This document shows, one piece after another, positions 17,244 through 26,000 of a stretch of 35,278 nucleotides of DNA. The notes beneath the pieces are model-generated. The model searched no databases. It was not told the DNA's origin and worked only from the letters and a program-made list of their open reading frames with translations. Within the stretch, counting starts at the first letter, position 1. Each line of letters starts with the position of its first letter. Position numbers and translations under genes: made by a program. This DNA is from Methanobacteriota archaeon (lineage in GTDB: Archaea; Thermoplasmatota; DTKX01; VGTL01), in assembly GCA_016874675.1 (NCBI GenBank), contig VGTL01000024.1:1-35278 (forward strand), given 5' to 3'.

Positions 17244-19415
17244 ATGAGCGGCGCACGGCTCCTGGCCCTCGCCGTGGCGGCGGCCGCCGTCCTGGCGATC
17301 GTCCAATCCCCCCCAGGCACCTCCAGGTCGACCAACGCCTGCCTGGACTGCCACCTGAACTACACCATGTACCTTGACATACTGGAGGGGGACGCCCGGA
17401 ACCTGCTGCCCGCAAGGCTCGGGGACGGGGAGACCGCCACCGTGGCGGTGGCGATCCAGGTCACGACCAACAGCCCCGATTTCAAGGTCATATCCGCGGT
17501 GACCGCCACGCTAACGTCCGAGAACGGTCTCTTCGCCGTCGCCTCCCCGACCAGCAGCCTGGGCTCCCTGACGAAGGGGCAGGCGGCCCGGGCGGCCTGG
17601 GCGATAACCTCGCTGGCCACCGGGACGGACCGCATGATGATCACGGTGGAGGGGGTGAACCTCCACGGCCCGACGTACTACGTCGACAGCTACTCGCCTT
17701 CCCCCTCGATAGAGGTGGAGAGGCTGGCGCCCAACCATCCCCCCTCGATATCCCTGACCTCTCCCGCGCCCGGGAGCCGGCTTTCGGGCGGCAGCCCGGT
17801 CAACATCTCCTGGACGGTCCAAGACGAGGATCCGGTCGGGTGCCTCGTCGACCTGTTCTACACCGACGGGGACGCCGGCCCGGGGGAGCTCCCCATCGCC
17901 TCCGGCCTGCCGGCCCCGGAGAACCACACCTGGAGCGTTCCCCGAATAGACTCGGGCTCGGTGGCTCTCAGGGCTGTCGTGCGGGACCGCAACGGGAACT
18001 CCAACGGGAGCCCGCCCGGGGGCCCTCTTGCAATCGATTCGACCCCCCCGTCGGTGCTCTCGGTCCTGCCGGCGGACGGGGACGGGAACGTGACCGATTC
18101 CGCGATAATGCAGGTGGTCTTCTCCGAGCCGGTGGACGCCGACACGGCGCTCACCTCGTTCCGCATCGAGCCGGACCCCGGGGGATTGTCCTGGACGTGG
18201 AACGGCGCGCGCACCACCATGACCGCCATCCATGACCCGTTCGGCGTCGGGACCACTTACAGGTGCCGTCTCTCTCCCGGGGTGACCGACCTGTCGTCGC
18301 CGGGGAATGCCGCCGTCTCGGCCTTCAACTGGTCCTTCACCACCCCCGAGGTCATCGTCCCGATGCCGTCCATCGTGCTGGTGGGCCCCGGGGGCGGCGA
18401 CAGGTCCTACTGGGACGACCGGCTGGCGATACGGTGGACCGCCTCCAGCCGCACCGGGGCCCTTTCGATAGACCTCTCCGTTTCGGAGAACGGCACCGCC
18501 GGCCCGTTCGTTCCCCTGGCGTCGGGCCTGCCCAACAGCGGCCGGTGCGAGCTGGCGACGCCGCGGCTGGTCTCCGACCGGTGCATTGTCGAGGCGAGGG
18601 CATACGACCAGGGCGGCAAGGAGGCCCGCTCCCGGAGCGGCGCGTTCTCCATCGCGCAGGACCTCTCCCTGGGGGCCGAGTTCCCCTCCCCGGGCATCCC
18701 GCTCCTCGCCGGCAGCCCGGTGCGCGTGATGTGGGCCACCACGGGCGGGGCCGGGAACGTGGTCGTGAATCTATCGCTCTCTGCGGACCGGAGCTCCACG
18801 CCCAGGGCCGAGCTGTCCAACCTCTCCCGGTCGGGCTTCCGGGACTGGCTCCCGCCCGAACTCAACACGGAGACAGCCCGGCTGTTCCTGACCGCCACCG
18901 ACGCCTGGGGCCGGACAGCCTCCGTTTCTTCGGGCGAGCTCTCGATATACGCCACGGACCCCCCTCCACCGCCCCCGCCGCCGCCCCGCCGGAACCAGCC
19001 GCCCGTGGTGCTCTTCGGGCCGCGTGAGGGCCGGGTTTTCGCCGGCGTGGAGGCACACTTCGACGCCTCCGCCTCCACCGACCCGGACAACGACCCGCTC
19101 CATTTCATCTGGGACTTCGGGGACGGGACCGATGTGGAGAACACCACCGCGCCGGAGAGGACACACACCTACATCGACGCCGGGAACTACACGCTCACCC
19201 TCACGGTCGGCGACGGCCAAAACGAGACCAGGCAGTCCATGACGGTCCACGTCGAGGCCCGGGCCGGGACCGGAGGCGGCTCCGGGCGCGACCGGCTCCT
19301 GCCGGTGCTCCCCGGAATCCTGGTGATCCTGGCCGGTATCCTCGGCGTGGCCTGGGAGGCCCTCGGGAGGCCGCGGCCTCCAGCGGGCCGGGGCGGCCGG
19401 GGAGGTGGAGGATGA
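17244..19415 (+). CDS. Exported CxxCH protein with Ig-like and PKD domains, membrane-anchored
   Basis: A 723-residue surface protein. A signal peptide (residues 1-25) is followed by one c-type haem site, CLDCH (33-37), soon after the cleavage region. Then come a beta domain (about 50-155), Ig-like segments, including an SbsA/Big_5-like one (PPSVLSVLPADGDGNVTDSAIMQVVFSEPVD, about 270-370), a Pro-rich spacer PPPPPPPP (about 573-580) and a PKD domain with WDFGDGTDVEN (about 585-675). A C-terminal membrane helix (LPVLPGILVILAGILGVAWEAL) and a Gly/Arg tail anchor it. If haem is attached it carries one c haem beside the membrane. It overlaps the next gene by ATGA (4 nt), so the two are coupled. The combination is unusual; role in electron transfer is inference. 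Confidence 0.8.
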   Translation: MSGARLLALAVAAAAVLAIVQSPPGTSRSTNACLDCHLNYTMYLDILEGDARNLLPARLGDGETATVAVAIQVTTNSPDFKVISAVTATLTSENGLFAVASPTSSLGSLTKGQAARAAWAITSLATGTDRMMITVEGVNLHGPTYYVDSYSPSPSIEVERLAPNHPPSISLTSPAPGSRLSGGSPVNISWTVQDEDPVGCLVDLFYTDGDAGPGELPIASGLPAPENHTWSVPRIDSGSVALRAVVRDRNGNSNGSPPGGPLAIDSTPPSVLSVLPADGDGNVTDSAIMQVVFSEPVDADTALTSFRIEPDPGGLSWTWNGARTTMTAIHDPFGVGTTYRCRLSPGVTDLSSPGNAAVSAFNWSFTTPEVIVPMPSIVLVGPGGGDRSYWDDRLAIRWTASSRTGALSIDLSVSENGTAGPFVPLASGLPNSGRCELATPRLVSDRCIVEARAYDQGGKEARSRSGAFSIAQDLSLGAEFPSPGIPLLAGSPVRVMWATTGGAGNVVVNLSLSADRSSTPRAELSNLSRSGFRDWLPPELNTETARLFLTATDAWGRTASVSSGELSIYATDPPPPPPPPPRRNQPPVVLFGPREGRVFAGVEAHFDASASTDPDNDPLHFIWDFGDGTDVENTTAPERTHTYIDAGNYTLTLTVGDGQNETRQSMTVHVEARAGTGGGSGRDRLLPVLPGILVILAGILGVAWEALGRPRPPAGRGGRGGGG

Positions 19416-20656
19416 GGAATCCGGCGCGCCTTGCGCCCGTATCGCTGCTCGCGCTGGCCGTCCTGGCGGTGCTCTCGCCCGCGGCGGCGGCGGACGGGCC
19501 GGCCTGCTCCACCTGCCACACCGGAAGCAACCCCAGCGGCGGGTACCAGCTGAAGTTGCCGGCTCTCTCCGCCTCGTACCCCTCGGCCGTTCCCCCCGGA
19601 ACGACGTTCAATTTTTCGCTCACCGTGAGCCACCCGGGGAAGTTCAACCTGAAACAGGCCACCGTCACGGTGACGGTAGAGGGCGGCCCTGCCCCGCCGG
19701 GGGGCCTCAACCTGACCTGGCGCGTCCCGGACCCGGGTGAGTCCGGGGGCACCCGGACCAACACCTGGTCCATCACCGTCGGCAACACCACCGGACGGTT
19801 GTCCGTCAACGCCACCCTCCGGTTCAACGCGAGGTACCGGCACTCGAGCAGCGGGGACAACGATGTCAATCCTTACATGCTGCGCTCCTACTCGCACGTC
19901 TCGGTCAGGCCCATGGCGCTCTACACCACGGCCACCGAGCTGTCCGTCCGGGCGGTCTCCGGCCGGGCCGCGACCTTCGACCTTGTATCATACTCGGACA
20001 TCCGCAACCTCTCGTTGGTAGCGTCCGACAATCTGGCGGGCACCGTCCTGCTCGCCCCGGGGTCCATAGGCGGGCTCGCCCCCGGCCAGAGGCACACGGT
20101 CCAGGTCGTCGTCGCCGGAAGCCCCGGACGCCTCGAGAACGGCCGGATAGACCTTCTCTGGGAGGACAAAGACGGTACCGTCCACTCAGGGTTCGTGCTC
20201 GTTCGTCTGGTCGGGCCCTCCGAGCCGCAGCCGGAGGGCCCGGTCCGCTGGACCGGCCGGTTCACGGGCCTGTTCTCGCTGGGGCTGCTCGCCGCCTCCG
20301 TGGCGCTGGGGTCCATCCGGAAAGGCGGGCGGCGGAGGGTCCGGGTCCACTGCGCGGTCTCCTGGTTCATCCTGGGCCTGGGAGTGTACCACGGGCTCAT
20401 GCTCGTCATCCTGCCCTACAGCCGGGTGTGGCTCAGCGGCTGGGTCCTTCTCGGGTACGCCGGCGCGGCCGCGATGGGCGCCTCGTCGGTCATCGGCCTT
20501 CTCCGGAAACGGATAGCCCGGCGGGCGGGCCACCGCGCCTGGCTCTGGCTCCACAGGGCCACGCTGGCGGCGGCCATCGTCTTGGTGGTCGTCCACGCTC
20601 TCATGCTCGGCACTGACTTCCGCTTCGCCCACCTGCCCCTGCGGGGCGGGGGCTGA
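19412..20656 (+). CDS. Exported CxxCH domain fused to ferric-reductase-like four-helix b-haem domain
   Basis: A 414-residue protein. A signal peptide (1-27) is followed by one haem site, CSTCH (32-36), and a beta-rich external domain (about 50-265) with many Asn-x-Ser/Thr sites. The C-terminal third has four membrane helices (from about 275). The second and fourth each carry two His residues 14 apart (His313/His327 and His381/His395), which is the bis-haem b arrangement of ferric reductase/NOX-type domains. The protein could thus link membrane b haems to an external c haem. No flavin or NAD(P) domain is present. The start ATG overlaps the stop of the previous gene by 4 nt. Haem attachment and direction of electron flow are inference. 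Confidence 0.82.
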   Translation: MRNPARLAPVSLLALAVLAVLSPAAAADGPACSTCHTGSNPSGGYQLKLPALSASYPSAVPPGTTFNFSLTVSHPGKFNLKQATVTVTVEGGPAPPGGLNLTWRVPDPGESGGTRTNTWSITVGNTTGRLSVNATLRFNARYRHSSSGDNDVNPYMLRSYSHVSVRPMALYTTATELSVRAVSGRAATFDLVSYSDIRNLSLVASDNLAGTVLLAPGSIGGLAPGQRHTVQVVVAGSPGRLENGRIDLLWEDKDGTVHSGFVLVRLVGPSEPQPEGPVRWTGRFTGLFSLGLLAASVALGSIRKGGRRRVRVHCAVSWFILGLGVYHGLMLVILPYSRVWLSGWVLLGYAGAAAMGASSVIGLLRKRIARRAGHRAWLWLHRATLAAAIVLVVVHALMLGTDFRFAHLPLRGGG

Positions 20657-20669
20657 CGCCACACCCGAA

Positions 20670-20684
20670 GCAAATATTTATTAT
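20670..20684 (+). promoter_or_regulatory. TATA box for the Arg-rich small protein gene
   Basis: CAAATATTTATTATC is an AT-rich block in GC-rich surroundings, centred about 30 nt before the ATG at 20708: the leaderless spacing. Confidence 0.55.
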
Positions 20685-20707
20685 CGCCAGTCGATGTACA
20701 GTGCGGG

Positions 20708-21061
20708 ATGACGGACATGGACGAGACCGACCGGTCCGGGAACGGCGACGAGAACCTGGCCGTGGGGGACACCCCCTCCGGGAGCCCGCCCTTTCTCGTC
20801 TACAAGCGGCGCTTGTATGTCCTGAGCAAGAGACCGCCCTCCCTGCGACGGGAGGACGGGGAGCCGCGCCAGGCGCTGGAGGTCCGGGCCATGCCCGGGC
20901 GGAGGTTGCGCGCGCTGGCCGCCCGCCGCCCGCGAAAGGCCGGGCGCGCCCGCGTCCGGCCGTATGTGAAGGGCACCTACCGGGTCTACAGCTCCCGGTT
21001 CCCCCACCTGGCCCCGACCGGCCGCCGCAAGCAGCGCCGGCGGTCCTCCCGTTCCCGGTGA
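20708..21061 (+). CDS. Small Arg-rich hypothetical protein
   Basis: A 117-residue protein with an acidic start (MTDMDETDRSGNGDENLAVGD) and a very basic remainder (about a third Arg/Lys), including KRRLYVLSKRPPSLRRED, YVKGTYRVYSSRFPHL and a final GRRKQRRRSSRSR. The basic part could bind nucleic acid. I do not recognise a family. Support for a real gene is the well-placed TATA box; the Arg bias could partly reflect high GC in a spurious frame. The 206-nt spacer after it (21062-21267), before the convergent coiled-coil gene, holds a small stem-loop (AACCG ... CGGTT) just past the stop and one isolated CCTTGCTGCC unit. Confidence 0.5.
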   Translation: MTDMDETDRSGNGDENLAVGDTPSGSPPFLVYKRRLYVLSKRPPSLRREDGEPRQALEVRAMPGRRLRALAARRPRKAGRARVRPYVKGTYRVYSSRFPHLAPTGRRKQRRRSSRSR

Positions 21062-21267
21062 GAACCGCCTTCCTCGGTTGGGACCCCCATCCCGGGTTCC
21101 GGCCGGCGTCTTACAGCAAGGGCGCGTTCGGAGGAAGGCGGATTCCGGGCCCGGCCGGCCGCTCCGTTTCCGGTCCCCGGGCCCGTCCCGGACCACCGCC
21201 AGGTGGAGATAGACTCCGTCTTCGGACCCGTGGAGCCCCCCTTGCTGCCCCTTCTCCCTGACCGATA

Positions 21268-22152
21268 TCAGAGCGTTATCTTCCCCTTCTTCATCAAAAG
21301 CTCCAGCGCCTCTTCCCGCTTCTTTTCCATCTTCTCGGGGTTGAGGAGGGCTTCGCGGGCGGCCTTGTTCTGCCGCTGGATTATCTGGCGGGCCTCGCGC
21401 TCCTGCATCCTCTTCTCGTTCTTCATGGTGAGGAGCCGCTCGCGCATCTCGGTCGCCTTCAGGTGGTAGGCGTCGGCCTTCTCCCGGTGCTCGAGGAAGA
21501 GGGCGTGCTTCCTGTCGGCCTCGTTGTGGAGGGCGGAGCACTCCTCGATGAGCTTCATCATGCGCTCGTGGAGCCTCTGGGCCTCGTCGTAGTGCTTCAT
21601 CACGAGGGCGTGCTGCTCGTCGGCCTTCTTGAAGAGGTCGGTCAGGGTGGCGTCCATCTCCCCTATCTCCACCTTTATCCCGGCCTGCTCCCTAAGCTCC
21701 GCCTCCAGTCGCCTGAGCTCGTGGGCCTTCTTCTTTATATCGTCGATGAGCTCCTCCTCTTCGGCCAGCGAGAGCACCTGGGTCTGCTGTTTCATGTCCA
21801 GGTACTGTATCTCGGCCTTCCGGGCCGCCGCCTCCGAGGGAAGGTCCGAGTATACCTTGCCGGTCTTGGCCCGCTTCGTCTTGAGAAGGGCGCGCGCCTG
21901 GTCCTGGAGCTGGTTGCGGACGCGCTTGTGCTCCCGGAGGAGCCTGACCTGCTCGTCGCGCTCGATTTTGAGCTTCTGGACGACGTCCAAAAGGTCGCGC
22001 TTGCGGCCGTTCAGGGCGTTGCGCTCGTCGCGGGCTATCTGGGCGAGGTGGTTGAACTCGTCGCGCTTTGCGACGAGCTCTTGGAACTTGCGCTCGGCGT
22101 TCTCTATCTCGGCCTTCTTCGCCTTGGCCTTGGCCTGCTCCTCCCCGGTCAT
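21268..22152 (-). CDS. Archaeal coiled-coil protein (COG1340-like)
   Basis: A 294-residue protein that is almost wholly charged alpha helix (Lys/Glu/Arg/Gln heptads) from about residue 5 to 285, without signal or membrane segments, so cytoplasmic. Marker segments include FQELVAKRDEFNHLAQIARDERNALNGRKRDL and AADEQHALVMKHYDEAQRLHERM-like repeats. It matches the COG1340 family of uncharacterised archaeal coiled-coil proteins in length and composition. The start ATG overlaps the stop of larB by 4 nt, so the two are co-translated, though no functional link is established. A scaffold or chromosome-associated role is only a guess. Confidence 0.85.
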   Translation of the reverse strand: MTGEEQAKAKAKKAEIENAERKFQELVAKRDEFNHLAQIARDERNALNGRKRDLLDVVQKLKIERDEQVRLLREHKRVRNQLQDQARALLKTKRAKTGKVYSDLPSEAAARKAEIQYLDMKQQTQVLSLAEEEELIDDIKKKAHELRRLEAELREQAGIKVEIGEMDATLTDLFKKADEQHALVMKHYDEAQRLHERMMKLIEECSALHNEADRKHALFLEHREKADAYHLKATEMRERLLTMKNEKRMQEREARQIIQRQNKAAREALLNPEKMEKKREEALELLMKKGKITL

Positions 22153-22823
22153 CTCCCCCGCCTCCCGTGCGCGATCCTTGCGGCCACCGCGCCGGCCACG
22201 AACCCCGCGTCGATGTTGACGACGACCAGGGGCGAACAGGACTGGAGCATGGCGTAGAGGGCCGACCTGCCCCGGCCCGCGATGCCGTAGCCCGTCGACA
22301 CCGGCACGCCGATGACGGGCACGTCGACCATGCCCGCGAGGAGGGTTGGCAGCGCGCCCTCCCTGCCCGCGCAGGCGACGTAGACATCGACCTTGCTCCT
22401 ACGCATCCTCCCCAGGGCCTCAACGAGGCGGTGGACGCCGGCGACGCCCACGTCATGGGCGACCACGACCCGGCAGCCCAGCTCCTCGGCGATGAGGCGC
22501 GCCTCCTCCGCCACCCTGTAGTCCGACGTCCCGGCAGAAAGGACCCCCACCGTCCCGCCGGTGCGCCCCGCCTTGAACCCGGGGGCCCAAAGCACCATCA
22601 TCCCCGCATCCGGGTGCTTCCTCTTGGAAAAGGGCAGCCGGGAAAGGGCGTCCAGGGCCTCCGGAGAGGCCCGGGTGACGATGGCGCGCCCCTTCTTCCC
22701 CACCATGGCCCGCGCTATCCCGACGAGCTGGGGCAGGGTCTTGCCCTCCGCCAGCACGACCTCGGGAACTCCGGTCCGGGCCTCCCGGTCCAGGTCTATG
22801 CAGGCGTAGTCCCCGACCCTCAT
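22149..22823 (-). CDS. larB: LarB-like (PurE/AIR-carboxylase-related) protein, short N-terminus
   Basis: LarB carboxylates and hydrolyses nicotinic acid adenine dinucleotide in making the nickel-pincer cofactor of lactate racemase-type enzymes. The 224-residue protein has the PurE-like core: GTVGVLSAGTSDYRVAEEA, AHDVGVAGVHRL, VACAGREGALPTLLAGMVDVPVIGVPVSTGYG and MLQSCSPLVVVNIDAGFVAG. It begins at MRVGDYACIDLDREARTG, which lacks the roughly 20-25 residue helical N-terminus of typical LarB; an in-frame TAA about 30 nt upstream rules out extension. GGAAGG precedes the ATG, and a TATA-like GGTTTAAC lies about 30 nt upstream. LarC and LarE are not in this window. Confidence 0.88.
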   Translation of the reverse strand: MRVGDYACIDLDREARTGVPEVVLAEGKTLPQLVGIARAMVGKKGRAIVTRASPEALDALSRLPFSKRKHPDAGMMVLWAPGFKAGRTGGTVGVLSAGTSDYRVAEEARLIAEELGCRVVVAHDVGVAGVHRLVEALGRMRRSKVDVYVACAGREGALPTLLAGMVDVPVIGVPVSTGYGIAGRGRSALYAMLQSCSPLVVVNIDAGFVAGAVAARIAHGRRGR

Positions 22824-22848
22824 CCTTCCGCCCCAATGTCGCCTCCCC

Positions 22849-22858
22849 TGTTAAACCT
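22849..22858 (-). promoter_or_regulatory. TATA-like element for larB and the coiled-coil gene
   Basis: Minus-strand AGGTTTAACA is centred about 30 nt before the larB ATG at 22823. Confidence 0.45.
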
Positions 22859-23035
22859 TGCGAAATGCGGGCCGGCGGGCCCGGGGGCCGGCCGGGGCGG
22901 TCCTGGTACCCCGGGATCGCGCCCGCCGCCCACCCGGCCGCAGTGGCCTGCCAGCCATCCTACCGGCCCCAGGGCCCCTCCCGCCTCGCTACAAGGGCTC
23001 TATGAGCTAGATATATCTCAACAATTGAAACACAA

Positions 23036-23072
23036 ACAATAAATACGGAGCACCGGGTGTCAAATAAATAGG
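23036..23072 (+). promoter_or_regulatory. Promoter region of the giant PKD protein gene
   Basis: The 264-nt divergent spacer 22824-23087 is GC-rich near larB and AT-rich near the PKD gene. Two TATA-like blocks, CAATAAATACGG (23036-23047) and CAAATAAATAGG (23061-23072), precede the ATG at 23088; the first predicts a leader of about 20 nt that includes GGTGGAG and GGAAGG ribosome-binding sequences. Confidence 0.5.
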
Positions 23073-23087
23073 TGGAGTCCGGAAGGA

Positions 23088-26000
23088 ATGAACATGCCTG
23101 TGAATAGGACGGTTCTAGTCATCGCTGTCATCGTCTCGGCCCAGTTCCTCGTCCCGCTCCTGGCCGCCGGCCCGGCCATCGCGGACAGGGGGAACCCCGA
23201 CCTGACGCTGACCACGGATGACATCGTCTTTTCCAAGAGCAAGCCGCTCAAGGGGGACACTGTGCTCATCAACGCGACGGTCCGCAACGTCGGCAGTGCC
23301 AACGCCACCAGCGTGCGCGTGAGGTTCTACGACGGGCAGCCCTCCGGGGGCGTCACGATCGGCTCCGACCAGATACTCGACTCGGTCCCGTTCAACAGGA
23401 GCGCCACGGCTTACGTGAACTGGAGCACGGCGAGCGTCTCCAGCGGGACGCACTACATCTACGTGGTCGTGGACCCCGCGGGGGCGATAACCGAGGACAA
23501 CGAGGACAACAACACCGCCAACCGTTCGATCAGGGTGAATCTCGCCCCGACCGCCCGGGCGGCCGCCAACGAGTACTCGAACCACACCTGGGTGGACATC
23601 CAGTTCAACGCCACCTCGTCCACCGATCCGGACGGCACCATCACCACCTGCTTTTGGGACTTCGACGACGGCAACACCACCAAGGGGATCATGGTCAGGC
23701 ACCAGTGGGGCAACGACGGCGTCTACAATGTCACGCTCCTCGTCACGGACAACGACGGCGGCACGGACACCGACACCATCACCGTGACCATCCACAACCG
23801 GGCGCCGGTGGCGCTCGCCTTCGACCGCAGCACCATGACGCTGGACGCGGTCACGTTCGACTCGGCCAACTCCACCGACGACGACGGCTACATCGCCTCC
23901 GCCACCTGGAAGCTGCACAACGGCACCACCCTCCACGGCAAGAAGACCACCACGGTGTACCCCCAGGACGGGACCTTCAAGGTGTCCCTGACGGTCACGG
24001 ACGACGACGGGGCCACGAACTCCACCTCGTTCTACGTGACGGTCCAAAACCGCGAGCCGGTGGCCAGGATAGATGCCTCCGCCACGCACATCAACGCCTC
24101 CGAGAGCGTGACCTTCGACGGCTCGAGGTCCTACGACCTGGACGGCTACATAACCAACTTCACCTGGATCTTCTCGGGCGGCGTCAAGAAGTTCGGCCAG
24201 AAGACCACCCACGCGTTCGGCGCCCAGAACGGCTCCCAGCAGGTCAAGCTCGTCGTGGTCGACGACGACGGAGCCTTGTCCTCGTCCGAGGTCACCATCC
24301 GGGTCGGGAATCTCGCCCCGGTGGCCGTCGCGGGCCTGGACGCCGTGATAATCACCTTCGAGAACCACACTTTCGACGGCTCGAGGTCCTACGACCCGGA
24401 CGGCTCCATAAAGAACTACACCTGGAACTTCGGCGACGGGACGCTCTCCAACCGGGCGGTGGACGTCCACTACTGGTCCGATAACGGGACCTACACCGTC
24501 ACGCTACTGGTCACCGACAACGACGGCGCCTCGTCGATGGCCTCAATAAAGGTGGTCGTCCTCAACCAGCCCCCGGACGCCTTCTTCCCCGACATAATCG
24601 TCAGGAGCCACCAGAACGTCTCGCTCAACGGCAGCCGCTGCATCGATGTCGATGGCTACATCGTCAACTTCACCTGGAGCCTGGGCGGGGGCGTCTCCCT
24701 CTACGGGCCCGAGGTCGTGTACCGGTGGACCCGCCCCGGCACGTACGAGGTGCAGCTCACCGTGAGGGACAACGACGGCGCCACCGACACCCACTTTTTC
24801 AACGTGACGGTCTCGAACAGCCCGCCGAAGGCGGGGTTCTCGTTCTCGCCGGTGCTGCCCGCCGAGATGGAGCCGGTCCGCTTCAACGCCAGCCCCTCGG
24901 CCGACCCGGACGGGACCATCACCGGGTACAACTGGAACTTCGGCGACGGCAACTCCGCCTCCGGCGTATCGGTCGAGCACGCCTTCCTGGTCAACAACAC
25001 CTACCGGGTCACGCTCATCGTGACGGACAACGACGGCGGCACCGACAGCTTCGTCCAGAACATCACCGTGACCAAGTACAACGCCCCGCCCGTCGCCTCG
25101 TTCACTTTCTCGCCCGCCTACCCGACCACCACCGACTACGTCGAGTTCGACGCCTCCGCGTCCGCGGACACCCCGCCGGGCCAGGTGCGCCGGTACGAGT
25201 GGAGCTGGGGCGACGGCAACTCCTCGACATTCCCGACGGCCCGCTCCTCCCACAGGTTCTACCGGCCCGGCACGTACAACGTCACCCTGACCGTGACCGA
25301 CGACCTGGGAGCGAAGGGCCGCCTGTCCAGGGACATCACCGTCTCACCCGGGCAGAACCACCCGCCGGTGGCCGTCATTTACGTCTCGGCCCTCGCGCAG
25401 GAGAGCGGAAAGCCCCTGAGCTTCGACGGCTCGGCCTCCTACGACACCGACGGGTCCGTCTCCTCCTACTCCTGGGACTTCGGGGACGGCTCCAAGGGGC
25501 TGAACGCCATCGTGACCCATGTGTTCACCCTGGCCGAGCAGGCCGCCCGCGACTTCACCGTGACGCTCTCGGTCACGGACGACCAGGGGCTGAGCTCCGA
25601 CGCGAGCGTCACGGTCACGATCACGCCGGCCGTCCCACCCAACGACCGCCCCCGCGCCGTGATGACCATCTCCCCAAAGACCAACATATACACGAACCAG
25701 CCCGTGAGCTTCAGCTCGTCGGGCTCCTACGACCCCGACGGGACCATACCCACCGACGGGTACAGCTGGAGCTTCGGCGACGGCGAGCTGGGCTCCGGGA
25801 TGCAGGTGTACCACCGCTACCTCAAGCCCGGCATCTACGTGGCGCTTCTCACCGTCAAGGACAACCGGGGGGCCACCGGGAGCGCCACGGAGACGATCTA
25901 TGTCATAAACATACCCCCGACCGCCAGGGCGGGCCAGGACCAGGCGGTGATGACGCTCGACAAGGTCTGGTTCAGCGGCGCCGCCTCCTCTGACACGGAC

